Shown: positions 33,641 through 44,545 of the stretch, piece after piece
How the letters are laid out: each line of letters starts with the position of its first letter
Position numbering within the stretch: position 1 is the stretch's first letter
Assembly (NCBI RefSeq): GCF_018294505.1
Contig: NC_057800.1
Location: forward strand, 175,471,642-175,535,641
From: Triticum aestivum
Lineage: Eukaryota > Streptophyta > Magnoliopsida > Poales > Poaceae
DNA length: 64,000 bases
Reading direction: 5' to 3'
The notes under the pieces: model-generated
What the model saw: only the letters and a program-made list of their open reading frames with translations
Databases searched by the model: none
What the model was told of the DNA's origin: nothing
Made by a program: the position numbers and the translations under genes

Positions 33641-33853
33641 AATTGCCCTATTATTAATAATCCATTTATTAATCTAATTGACATTCATATTAAGCACACA
33701 ATATATTTCATTTCCATATTAAGGAAGCAGAATTTCATAATCGAAATATATCATAGTACAACATGATATAGCTTCCGCACTCAGCTACCCCATTACACAA
33801 CTGCAGCAACACCAAGTTCCACATGCAACATGTAGAACCTTTCGAAATTAGCA

Positions 33854-34509
33854 TCATAGATGGTATATAGACAGATGCATCTCATCTGGAAAACTGCTGA
33901 AGCGGAAGGCGAATATTGAGCCTTCATTCATGTTGAAGGTCTTTGCAACTTTAGGCCAGTGCATGTGGATGATTGACCGTCTGTCCTTGGTCCTCTTCAG
34001 GAACACTTCAATATTGAACCGTGGGTGTTGTATGAAAACCTTCCTCGCCTCCTGACCATAGAGATGGTTTGAGAGGTAATCATCAGTGAACTGCTTTGGA
34101 AAGGCCTGAAAACAAGGATGTTCGTAAATATCTTCTCTATATTGGAAATGGGGCATAGGAATAAAAAAAGGCAAGGTATAATAGTTAGTAAAATCTTGTA
34201 GTGAACTGATGTCTTCTTCATTGTGCAGACAAAGATCTTGTTGTTTTTTGTCGCTAATTTCTTTATCCTAACAATCTTTCTGAGTTTCTTGATTTGATTG
34301 ATATTCATGGACAACTCATTTCCCAATATGCAAAAAGGGTCAAACAGTGGGTCAAAACCTCTGAGAGCAGGACCTACATGTGCAAGAACAAATTGTTAAA
34401 AACCAAAATATTAGAATGGTTCCTGCAATTACACAATAATATGCTATTAGAGAATGAACCATGCACGTGCTAACCTCGATTGTAAACCTCAGTTCTTCCC
34501 ATTGTTTCC
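33854..34509 (-). CDS. B3-domain-like protein carried by the CACTA
   Basis: Three exons on -: exon 1, 34509-34475 (35 bp; ATG at 34502; MGRTEVYNR, donor GAG|GTTAG); exon 2 from 34373 (acceptor ATGTAG), coding LFDPFCILGNELSMN, KKLRKIVRIKK and NKIFVCTMKKTSVHYK; exon 3, 34105-33854 (acceptor TTTTCAG), coding AFPKQFTDDYLSNHLYGQEA... and W-P-K-V...NEGSIFAFRF, then a TGA/TAG-type stop at 33854. The exon 3 pattern (PKQF start, conserved Trp, then EGSIFAFRF strand) is that of a plant B3 DNA-binding domain. The exon 2 donor is unclear. No internal stop is seen in these exons, in contrast to the outer copy. It might bind DNA; whether it acts on the transposon is unknown. Protein of roughly 150-180 residues. 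Confidence 0.55.
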
Positions 34510-34639
34510 CTGCAACGCATATAAGGTAGTTAGTCATCAGATTAAGTAAGGGTGCACATGCTACCAGTAAAATATGTTGATGAAAAATAAGCACATTGCA
34601 GATTCATCAGATTAATTCAAGTCACACAGAAAACCCATT

Positions 34640-35345
34640 TATCCAAACCAAGCATAATTATGAACTAGGAAATATAGCACTTGTATATGTTTCTCATGTA
34701 TTAAGTGCAACCAAATTCGATTTATTCTTACATGCACAACAATACAAAATTCTACCCACGACAATTGGACATCGCATTGCAGAATTGAACCAAGCAGATA
34801 ACTAAACACCACAACAAATGAATCAAACTTTAACTGAGCACCACATTGCACAATATAACATACTCCTAATAGAAGATCAGACAGTTAACCAAACAGTTAA
34901 CTATAGCCAATTGTAGCAATCATATTTGTTTCTCATGTATTTACTATAGCCAAATTCAATTTATTCCTCACATGGTATACAATAACAGAATGCACCCACA
35001 CTTATTGAACATCGCATCGCATAATTGAACCAAACAGTTAACTAAACACCACAACACAAATGAACTAAACGTTAAACTGAGCACCACATTGCACAATGTA
35101 TAACCAAACCAAGCATGCTTGACAACTTGGAAATATAGCATTTGTATTCGTTTCTCATGTATTTTGTAAAGATAAATTCGATTTATTTCTCACATGGAAG
35201 ACAATAAAAAATTGCAGCCTAAAGAATTGAACATCACATTTGCAGAATTGAACCAAACAGTTAACTGAAGACGACAACTAATTAACAAAACAGTTAATAA
35301 GTGAGCACCACACTGCACGACATATAGAACATATACACTAGAGGA
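34640..35345. repeat. Three direct repeats of about 220-240 bp
   Basis: The landmark GTTTCTCATGTATT recurs at 34689, 34928 and 35150, and the unit AATTGAACCAAACAGTTAACTA...GAGCACCACATTGCACAAT recurs in step. The copies have diverged. They lie upstream of the B3-like gene. Confidence 0.75.
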
Positions 35346-35450
35346 ACATATTGCATGGTAAAATTAGATAGCACAATTCACTAGAATTTGTGAAGGAAAG
35401 GCTGGAGCAGCACACGCATCGGGTAAACCGAGCATGCTTAACCGGCATAG

Positions 35451-35585
35451 CTAGCAAATGGCAAGGTGCTCCTCCAAGATCTGGGGGTCGGCACAAATGG
35501 CAGCCATCGCGACCTCATCCACGCATGCAGCCGTGATTTGCTTCTCCACTGCCAAATGCTCCTTGAGATCCTGGCTATACTGCAT
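35451..35585 (-). CDS. Small unidentified ORF (44 aa) in the CACTA
   Basis: On -, ATG at 35585 to TAG at 35451. The product (MQYSQDLKEHLAVEKQ ... QILEEHLAIC) is helical in character. It lies downstream of a GC-rich stretch (35600-35900) with a G10 run at 35847. It may be the last exon of a longer gene; I cannot assign a function. Larger overlapping frames (35438-35938) look like chance products of GC-rich sequence. Confidence 0.3.
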   Translation of the reverse strand: MQYSQDLKEHLAVEKQITAACVDEVAMAAICADPQILEEHLAIC

Positions 35586-36219
35586 GCACCATGGCTTAGA
35601 CCGGCGCTTATTTGGTGGAGGGGTCGGTGATTTGGGTGGAAGGTGTCACGCTCACGCCGGCGGTCGGGGCATGTGGGATGTGGAAGGAGGAGGAGGATGC
35701 GGGTCGGGTGTGGATTACCTGCCTGGATAGACGAGGCCGAGCAGCATGAAGGAGGGTCACCGACGAGGAGGTGGCGCTGCAAGCAAGGAGTGAAGGTTCC
35801 AACTTGGAAAGGAAGGCGGAAAGAGGGGAATGTGGCTTTTGGTAAGGGGGGGGGGCGGGGAGGTAGATATTTCCGCGAAAGTCGAAAATTTGGAATCGCT
35901 TCAGACAAAAAACTGGCACGCAAAGTGTCATCAGACACAGCCCCTTATTCAGAACTGTGTACGATATGTGGACATCACAAACAATTCACATAGCTTCACC
36001 CGTGTGCGATGAGTTTGAACGTCAAAAGTTTTGGTTCAAATTTCCATGGTTACAGTGGTCATCCACGTCATTGCATAATTTGGGTACACAAAGGAGACTA
36101 CAGCACACCCACACTTCTTAATCGAGCAAGTTCAGCAATTAAACAGAGCTAGCTGACCTAAACATTACTCTAACAAATTAAAGACCGACGCTCTTAATTA
36201 AACAAAACAAAGAGTACTA

Positions 36220-36925
36220 CTACGGCTGGTGCTCATCGATCTCCTCTGCCGCCTCCATGTCCAGCTCGTGCCTGACTATCTCCTGGGGAAGGGGCTCCAT
36301 GACATCCATCGCACCATACACGACAAGCATCTCGCCATCTGCGTCCGCCATCTCGTTGGAAAAGGCCACCACGAGTTGGGCGTGGGCGGACGCGATCTGG
36401 GCTTGGACGGACTCCATCGTCGCAAGATATGCCAGCTCTTTGGCCGTGGGAGGATGCGGAGGAACGAGCGGCTGCTCGAACGCTCCCAGCGATTGCCAGC
36501 TCTTCTGCCGTGGGTTGCTGACCGTTGTCAGAGAAGCTTCATTCAATTTGTGCGGTGACCGCCAGGAGCTGGGCGTGGGGGGCCTCCATCAAGGCTAAGG
36601 CCACCGCTGCGGAATGGACAGCTGCTGCGCCGCTCTCGCCACTTGCTATCCCCGAGGCAGATGTTGCTGCCGCCACCTGAGAAGCAACAACGGCCGTTTG
36701 GGCTACGTTTGCCGCCCGGTTGCAGATTGCGGCCGCGCTCATGCACCTTGTTAGCACACGCATGGCGGCTGCTGTCGCGGTCTCACCGGAGTGGGCCATC
36801 GAAGTTGCTCTCACGACATGGGTCCACGTGCCCATCTTGCACCGACGACGATTGAACAGTGGAATGATGTTTGGGGAGCAAGCTGGCGTGCTTGAGACGC
36901 CGGCTGTGGACTGCAGCCGACGCAC
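36220..36925 (-). pseudogene. Alanine-rich unidentified gene relic in the CACTA
   Basis: Two frames on - join near 36540: the upstream one (36925-36539) is very Ala-rich (AAAICNRAANVAQTAVVASQ...) and ends AQIE; the downstream one (36546-36220) reads TAKELAYLATMESVQAQIAS...HAQLVVAFSNEMADADGEM... and ends EEIDEHQP. The segment PTA(E/K)ELA occurs twice in different frames, pointing to an internal repeat and a frameshift. GC content and codon bias are those of grass genes. Ala-rich helical segments resemble those of the gene at 52044-52786. No known domain recognised. Confidence 0.4.
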
Positions 36926-37084
36926 CTTCTCGCGTAAGCCATAGGTGTACTATACATCGACGGTGCTCCAGGATATTTTGTGCTGCATCTCACACGGTTG
37001 GTGATAATAAACTGTGTGCGATCTAATTGATTTTTCATCTTGATTTGAATTACATAATGGGGTCACAACGGCAATGGACGGTGT

Positions 37085-40000
37085 TGTCACAACCCTAGAA
37101 TTGTTTGCAATAGTTGCATAAGAGAGCATCCATGCATCATGTCTAAATTCTGAAAGTTGAATTGAGGTTAGTTGAAACCCTCAGAAACCACTTCAGAAAT
37201 AATCAACATTAAAAATCTTTTCAAATGAGTCCAAGGAAATGTTCCTGTTATTCTATAAAAATATTGGCAAGAGGTAAAATTCAAACCAATATTTTTGGAG
37301 TTTCAGAAATATTATTTTGGGTATTTGAAATTAATTCAATAACTATTTGAATTGGATCTATATTTATTATATAATAAATATATGTTCAATAATTCTAGAA
37401 ATTGTTGTGTAGCTTTGGATAAGTCCATTTAGTTCACACAATTATTTTCATGAATTTTGAAAATGGTTTGGTCTTTGAACTGAATCAAAACATATTAGCA
37501 AAAATAGAAAAACAGAACAATTAATAAAAGAGAGAGAGAGAAGGACTCACCTGGGCTTCTCACCTGCAGCAGAGCCGGCCCAGCTCCTGATCCGGCCCAG
37601 CCCACCAGGGGCTCCCCGGTCTTCTTCCTCCTTTGACAGAAGGACAGAGGCGCGTGGCCACCGCGCGCCGGCGCACGCCCGACCACCTCCTGCTTCCACC
37701 GCGACGCCTCGGCCCTTCTAGCATCGCCACGCGACCCTCCTCGGTCCCCTGTCACTTTCCCCTCTCTCCCTGGAGCTCCTCCCCTCCTCTATCTCTCGGC
37801 CCCAAGCGAGACCGAGAACCACCGTCGCCGCCGTCCACCGCTCGCATAGCCACCGGCCTCCCCTACGCCCCTAGACGTGCCCCTGAGATCCGCGACGATG
37901 TCCTCGTTCTCTCCACCGAGTCACGCAACGCCAGGTGCCCGGGAATGCTGCCACCACCATCGTCTTCAACTCCGGCCTCCGAGATCGCCGGCAATGCCCC
38001 GACGTCGTCCGACCTCCCCCGAGCCACTGAGACGCGTTCTGCAACCACAGTGAGCTCATGGACCGACTCCCCCTCCTCTCCTGCTCACGTTTTTGCTCTA
38101 GCTCCATTCCCCACCTCCGCCGAAGCTCGCCGCCGCCACGGCCGACGAGCTCCATGCTCCTGAGCTCGTCCGCTCGCCCGAGCATCACCAGCGTGCTCAC
38201 CGCGCTCCTGTGAACCTGCAACACCCACGGGTTCGCCCTGTTGTGCACCGTAGCGCCGTTTCCACCAACGTCCGAGGTCCGGCAACCGCTGAGCTCGACG
38301 CCGGCGAGGATTACGGCCACCCCAGCTCGCCCCGTTTGCACCGTTGGATGCGCGGGGTCGCCAGCAGCTCGTAGATGCTCTCCGTCATCAATTTGGGCGC
38401 CATAGGAGCGAACCCGAGCCCATCCGCCGCACCTGTCGTCGCCGACGTCGAGCCGCCGGCGTGTTAGCCCCAGTTGACCAGGGGTTTGACCTCCCCTGGC
38501 TCAATGACAGGTGGGGCCGCCCCGCTAACTAATGTAGATTAGGCTTAACTAAACCTAGTTTAGCTACTAACACACGGGACCCACTGGTCAGTTTGACCTG
38601 GGCTGCCCCGTTGACTCGCTTACGTCATGCTGACGTAGTGCTGATGCAGTAATGCATTTTCTGGAATTACTTTATTTCTAAATAATCCAGGAAATTCCAG
38701 AAAACAGTTTAAACTTCTAAAAATCATAGAAATTCAACCGTAACTCCAAATGAAATAATTTATATATGAAAAATTATCAAAAAAATTCAAGGAATCCATC
38801 TGTACCATTTTCATGCATGTTTGAGCAAGTTAACCTCACTGTTTATGATGAAACATGATCAGGGCAAATTTCATAATAGGTTTGGAGTTGGAATTTGATA
38901 TAGTTTTGAATTCCACTTCAATTAAAATGACTTTCTATTGCATTAGCCCAAATCACAACATATTGCCAAGTCATGATCATGCATCATATTGTTGCATTGC
39001 ATTGATTGTATTCTTCATTGTTTGCCAGTAATTGCCCCCTCTCAGTAGACGTTGTTTCCAACGACATGATCGATGACACCGATGAAGAGCTATTCTATCT
39101 TCAGAAGTGCCAGGCAAGCAAAACCCCCTTGTTCATTCCGATACAATCCCACTCTCTCACTCCTGCTCTCTTTTACTGCATTAGGACAACACCGATTCAA
39201 CTGTTACATGCTGCGGTAGTTGAACCTTTCCTCTGCATGACCTGTCATTGCCACAGTAAATAGATGAAACCCACTAGCATGAGTAGGAGTTGTTTGAGCC
39301 CTATTGTGCCTACTCATTCATGCTTGTTTGTCATGCCTACTACTGCTTAGAGTTGAGTCAGGTCTGATTCATCGGGGATGAATTGGAATTTGGTGAACAT
39401 GTCCTACCGTTGAGAGCTAAGTGTGTGAACACGATTTGGTAAAGGTAGCGGTGAGAGGCCATGTAGGAGTACATGGTGGGTTGTCTCATTGCAGCCGTCC
39501 TTAGGAACTGAGTTCTGTGTTTGTGATCCATGAACAGTTACTACTACACATTGGGCTCTGGGCGCTCCAAGCTCTCTCGACTTATTAATCAACTCGATCT
39601 CTGTCCAGGAGTTGCAACTAGTTTCTGGTGTTTGTAGGTAGTGCTAGTAGTCTACCAAGTGGCACCCGGTACAGGTGGGCTTGGGACAGACTAGGCACAG
39701 TGGCCCGGTGTACCAAGTGGCACCCGGATGGTGGGCTTGGGAACCCTGTACACATCATTTGGGGCCGTGAGCGACACCCCGGCCGGATCTCCTTGCAGAT
39801 GGAACCCGAATAGGCGATAAACCTGGACTAGAGACTTGTGTGGTTGTCAGGTCGTGGCCGACTCCCTCACCAGGCTTCCGCTTGAAGGTTGCCGAGATAC
39901 ACGACGTGTACACGGTGGTAAGTGGCGAGAGCGTGTGTGAAGAAGTACACCCCTGTAGGGTTATCATTATCTATTCGAATAGCCGGATTCCTCGAATATG

Positions 40001-41208
40001 GAAACTTGGACCCCTTGCATAGTTCATAGACAAGTGAAAGGGGATACTCTAAAACTCGCAAGATAAGCGTGAGTGCTATGGATGGCGTTCTCGCAGGGAG
40101 GCAGGAGCGGATCCATAGTGGTGTATTGGTATGGTGAATTTGTGGACTCGTGTGCGCCACCTCAAAAGAGTTACTTGCAGTTGTAGTTCAGGTTAGCCAC
40201 CGAGTCAAAGCTGGCTTGCTGCAGTTAACTCCACCACCCCTTTGTTGATACCGATGCATATGTAGATAGTTCTGATGTAAGTCTTGCTGGGTACATTTGT
40301 ACTCACGTTTGCTTAATTTATGTTTTGCAGAGAGACTTCAGACTCACTAGTATTTCCACGTGGGCTTCGACGTTTAGCTTGTTACCTCAGCTACGATCGT
40401 GTACCCTTGGGAGGGTCTTGTAGATAGTCAGGCTTCTGAGCCTTCTTCATTTGTAGTTGTCTGTACTCAGACAAGTTAAGCTTCCGCATGTGCTTGTTGC
40501 TTGTATGCTCTGTATGTTGGGTCATGAGACCCATGTTTGTATTTCTAGCTCCTCGCAGCCTAATGAATAAATACTTTGAGTTGTAGAGTTATGTTGTGAT
40601 GCCATGTTGTATTTACACATATCGAGCATATTATGTGTATGATTGAAATGCTTGGTATGTGTGGGATCCGACAATCTAGTTGTTTATCCTTGGCAGTCTC
40701 TCTTATGGGGAAATGTAGTCTAGTGCTTCCATGAGCCATAGTAGTCCGCTACGGCCCGGTTCACCGGAATTCTGTTAGCCCAGCACTACTGCTCAGGACA
40801 CTTGACTGGCCGGCATGTGTTTCACTTCGTTCCTGTGTCTGTCCCTTCGGGGAAATGTCACGCGGTGACATCCGGAGTCCTGCCTAGCCTGCTACAGCCC
40901 GGGTTCCCGGAGTCCTGTTAGCCCAGTGCTACAGCCTGGATTCACACGCTGCTGACCGACACGCTCGATGTGATTCATGTATGCCTGTCCCCATAGGTTA
41001 GTGCCGCTTTGGGTTCACGACTAGCCATGTCGGCCTGGGTTCTCTGTCATATGGATGCTAGTGACACTATCATATACGTGAGCCAAAAGGCGCAAACGGT
41101 CCCGGACCATGGTAAGGCAACACCCGTGGGAATACCATGCGTGAGGCCGCAAAGTGATATGAGGTGTTACCGGCTAGATCGATGTGACTTGGAATCGGGG
41201 TCCTGACA
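37085..41208 (+). repeat. 5' LTR of the LARD
   Basis: Starts TGTCACAACCC, ends GGGGTCCTGACA. A GC-rich part (37560-38520) follows an AG microsatellite and contains long but unsupported open frames on both strands (for example 37633-38163), which appear equally in the other LTR and are not genes. Confidence 0.93.
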
Positions 41209-42974
41209 GCGTTAGTATCAGAGCCTGACTGCCTGTAGGATTACCAAGCCAAACTGGTCGAAGTTGTGTCTAGAAATGCTTTAGTTATATAAGGGAATTG
41301 ATTGTGGAAGGGAACGTAAGGCTCTTTTTACTCCTTATACCTCATGGCCTTCTGATCTGAGTCAACCTCTTCTCTTCTACGGGGATTAAGAACTAGGCCT
41401 TCTCATTTATCTATCAGGATGACGTGTTACTAATCCATAGACTTATAGGATTGTTGGTTTCAAGCCCAGTTCAGTTCCTACTACTTCTTTGTGTTGTTAG
41501 TTGATCTCAGAACCTTGATATGGTGATGTTGAGTGGTTATGCCACTATCTTGCAAGATGTCTCAAATCTTTTTTAGCATTTATAGCCGTTATGCTGTCCA
41601 AGTCATCCCAGGTTTCTAAATAGTCTGATGCATTTGCAAACCCTTTCTTTCCATTCCCGATGTCCTTTTGGGTCAGATTAAGCACACTACACGGTCTGTG
41701 AGGTACTCCATTGCCTTGGCGTATATGTTGGATCTATTATTGTGACCCTAGGTGTTTTAGGGAGTCACCTAGTAATCTAGCCATGTTTTGTGTCCTGGTG
41801 TGATGATTCTGGCCACCATTCTCGAAAGCATCCCGTGATGCCATTTAGTAGTAGGCATTCTACTCCTGGGTTTTGAACCCGAGATTCACCCTACTTACCT
41901 CATGTCGATAGTGTTGCTAGTTCCTTTAGGATATTAGTAACCTTTGCATTAGTCCTCGAGGTCCGTGGTAGTTCCTTCTTCCAAACACTACGAACTGCTT
42001 ATGGCAGAAGTTCTTTGAACCAAAAGATCACAACCAGAGTGCTCTTGATGAGTTCTCCATTCTGCATTGTGAATCTGCCAGTCCTACCTTTCTGCATGGG
42101 TTGTCTGGAAGAAATGTTGAGCTTTGCTCGACATACTAATCTATGCATCCACAACTCAGAAAATTATATGTTCCTCGAGTTGTTCCTCTTTAGTTGTATC
42201 CTGACCATCTTCTATCAGTTGATAGCCAAGAGTATGTGTGCATTTGTGTTCATCAATGCCTATTATTCTTGTGGTCCGTCAAGCCATTCTATTCCAGAAT
42301 GACTAGGAGAAACAAACTCCAGTACCTCATCCATATCTAGGATTGGGTCAAAACAATTGTATTCCGCAGATCAAAATGCCAATCCAGCTTTTGCTTTGCT
42401 CTACCTTGGAGTGTTACCATCTTTATGTCAGGAGTGTCATGAGAATTGCGCCACCTCTTATGAATTCTTGACGCAGTAATACTTCTTGCCATCATTGTTC
42501 ATTCCTCGGTTCCGTGTTATTGTAACCAGAGTGCCGACAAGTGTACTGTGATGTGCGAAATCAATACTCCTAGCAACTCTGTTGCTTGGTGGTTAATGGA
42601 CGATAATCTCATTCTTGGTGTGTTGATTATGGAATCATCATTCGAAGATTGATCGTGCTACCTAGTCCATTTTCCTGGTGCACTTTTTGATCAATGAGTT
42701 AGGATAGTGTCAACCCTTTGCTTATTTGATCATATGGTCTCGCTCTGTAAAGCAAGATTGTTCTCGATCTTAGTAACATATCGGTGGTTCGTGATTTTCC
42801 GAATATCTTCTCGGAAGTATTTCCAGGTTGTCCCCTGACCGCTATGTTGAGCTTGTGATCAAGTTGGTTTCAACCCTTCTCCAGGAACCTGTGTTGCATA
42901 CCCTCGAGCTAGTTGGTTAAGCTAGACAACAACTTGGAGAGTTGGAAGATAAAAGCTTGTCCGACCTAGCTCAT

Positions 42975-43330
42975 CCCTAAGGGATATCTTGTATCTGTGT
43001 TGAAGAAAGATGGTATTTTCATCGATTGATCCTCGTGGTCAGTTAATGGATCTATCATCTTATCCAAACTTTGATTTGAGTGTGGGCTATCGTCAGATCA
43101 AATCAGAACCAACGATATTCGTAATGTTGTCTTACTCGTGGTTGTTTCCTCGAGGATACACCATTATATCTTTTGGGTCTGACCAATGCTGTCGTTTTGT
43201 TCACATAGTTGTGGAATTCCATCTTCATGGAAATCTGGATGACCTGTTGCTGAGCCCATCAACAATATTTCCATCTTATCCATGATTCATGTTGGACAGC
43301 TATGTTAGTGTTGAAAACTTTTATAAGCAT
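42975..43330 (+). pseudogene. Reverse transcriptase relic in the LARD
   Basis: In order, the translations across frames give KGYLVSVLKKDG, GYRQIKSE, then FGLTNA and a NSIFMEIWM segment, aligned in the same order as in the gypsy RT at 62050-62500 on - ([31 protein letters not shown]). The catalytic YLDD box is no longer intact, and many frameshifts and stops are present. Confidence 0.65.
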
Positions 43331-44528
43331 TATTTTCATGTCCCGTTCATGAAGCATATGTTGGATGAAAGAAGTGACTTTCTCTAATTCATGTGCATTT
43401 GATGCAAGTTGCCGCCATGAACTCGAGAAAGTTTGTTTTTGCCTCCTCTGGAACCATCCCAAGTTAGTCATGCATGTGCAAAGTGCTCTATAGTTTGATA
43501 GGTTGGCCGCCTCCATTCCATATGTGTTCCTAGCACACCAAGCCACCGACTGGTTTGTTCGAGGAAAAGGAGTTGCTGTGCGACTACTAGTTCATGCACA
43601 AGATTCCAATATCCTCGAAGATGGTTCCCCACCTGAACTCGGTAGTGTTCTATTATAAGACTACTATGAGATCATGCTTGTCTGGGATAGTGTGTTCACA
43701 TGTATGTAGCAGAACCATCTCATGTTTTGGAGCTTGCTATCGTAGTTCATTTCCCGAGAATCTCGCAACGTCATCTCGTCGGTTTGTGTTGCAAACTTTC
43801 CTCTCCAGACATGCTGTTTGAAATATCCCATTACCAACCAGATCTGAATCTCAGGCAGATATGATGGTTGGGTCATTCCCAGTATTTGCATTTTGTTCCC
43901 AGCTTGCACCTCAGTAGTTGTTGTTCAGGATCATCTTCAAAAGTGGACTTACCATGGGTTCCTTCCATTTCCGATGATAAGCAGAAACCATCCATCAGGT
44001 TGTCTTCAACAAGGTAGTCCACATCATCCATTCGAACTCCGCCAAACGATCGATTGTGATTGCCTTAGGCTGGTATAAAGAGTTTCAATGATCTCTGTAC
44101 CAAAAGTAATTCTTTTTGCCACTTAAGGGAATAATTCCACGAGTCACCTTTCCTGGGGTGCTCCGTTATGGAATCATGGCAATTTTCCCCCGCTACTTTG
44201 AAACCCTCGTCAAATTGTTTCTTCCGTCCCTCCTGATGCATATCTTGCCTCTCAGCTCCAGAGATGTTTCTATGTCTCATTCCATGAGTTGATCTTGTGA
44301 TCATTAAGATCATCCTAAGTTGCTCGAACCTCAGGAAGATCGATTCTTCTTAAGTTCTCCCTTTCTACTCTTTGTCATGTTGGATGTAGTTCTCAAAGCA
44401 AGACATCGAGATCAAGGTGATGCAATGAGTCAACATCCTTGAGAAAGACATCTGGATCGTGAAGATTGTGTTAGCTTGTGTCGCTCTGTCTTCCTACCTC
44501 ACGACTTGAATCTCGAGACGAGATTCTT

Positions 44529-44545
44529 GTTTAGTGGGGGTGAGT
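44529..44545 (+). other. Polypurine tract of the LARD
   Basis: TTTAGTGGGGGTGAGT directly precedes the LTR start TGTCACAG at 44546 and matches the chromovirus PPT GAGTGGGGGTGAGT (59765-59748 on -). Confidence 0.85.

Larger units (their letters stand above)
41209..44545 (+). other. Non-coding internal domain of the LARD with pol relics
   Basis: It begins with a PBS-like TAGTATCAGAGCC (from 41213). No long ORF. Around 42975-43330 a decayed reverse transcriptase is readable across frames: KGYLVSVLKKDG, DLSVGYRQIKSEPT, FGLTNA, NSIFMEIWM. The last bases before the LTR (44512-44545) match the chromovirus pol end and PPT. The domain is therefore degraded chromovirus coding sequence. Confidence 0.75.

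Noticed and set aside
37633..38341. Long overlapping ORFs as host genes
   Set aside because: The same frames recur in the other LARD LTR at 45100-45965 and on both strands; they reflect GC-rich LTR sequence.
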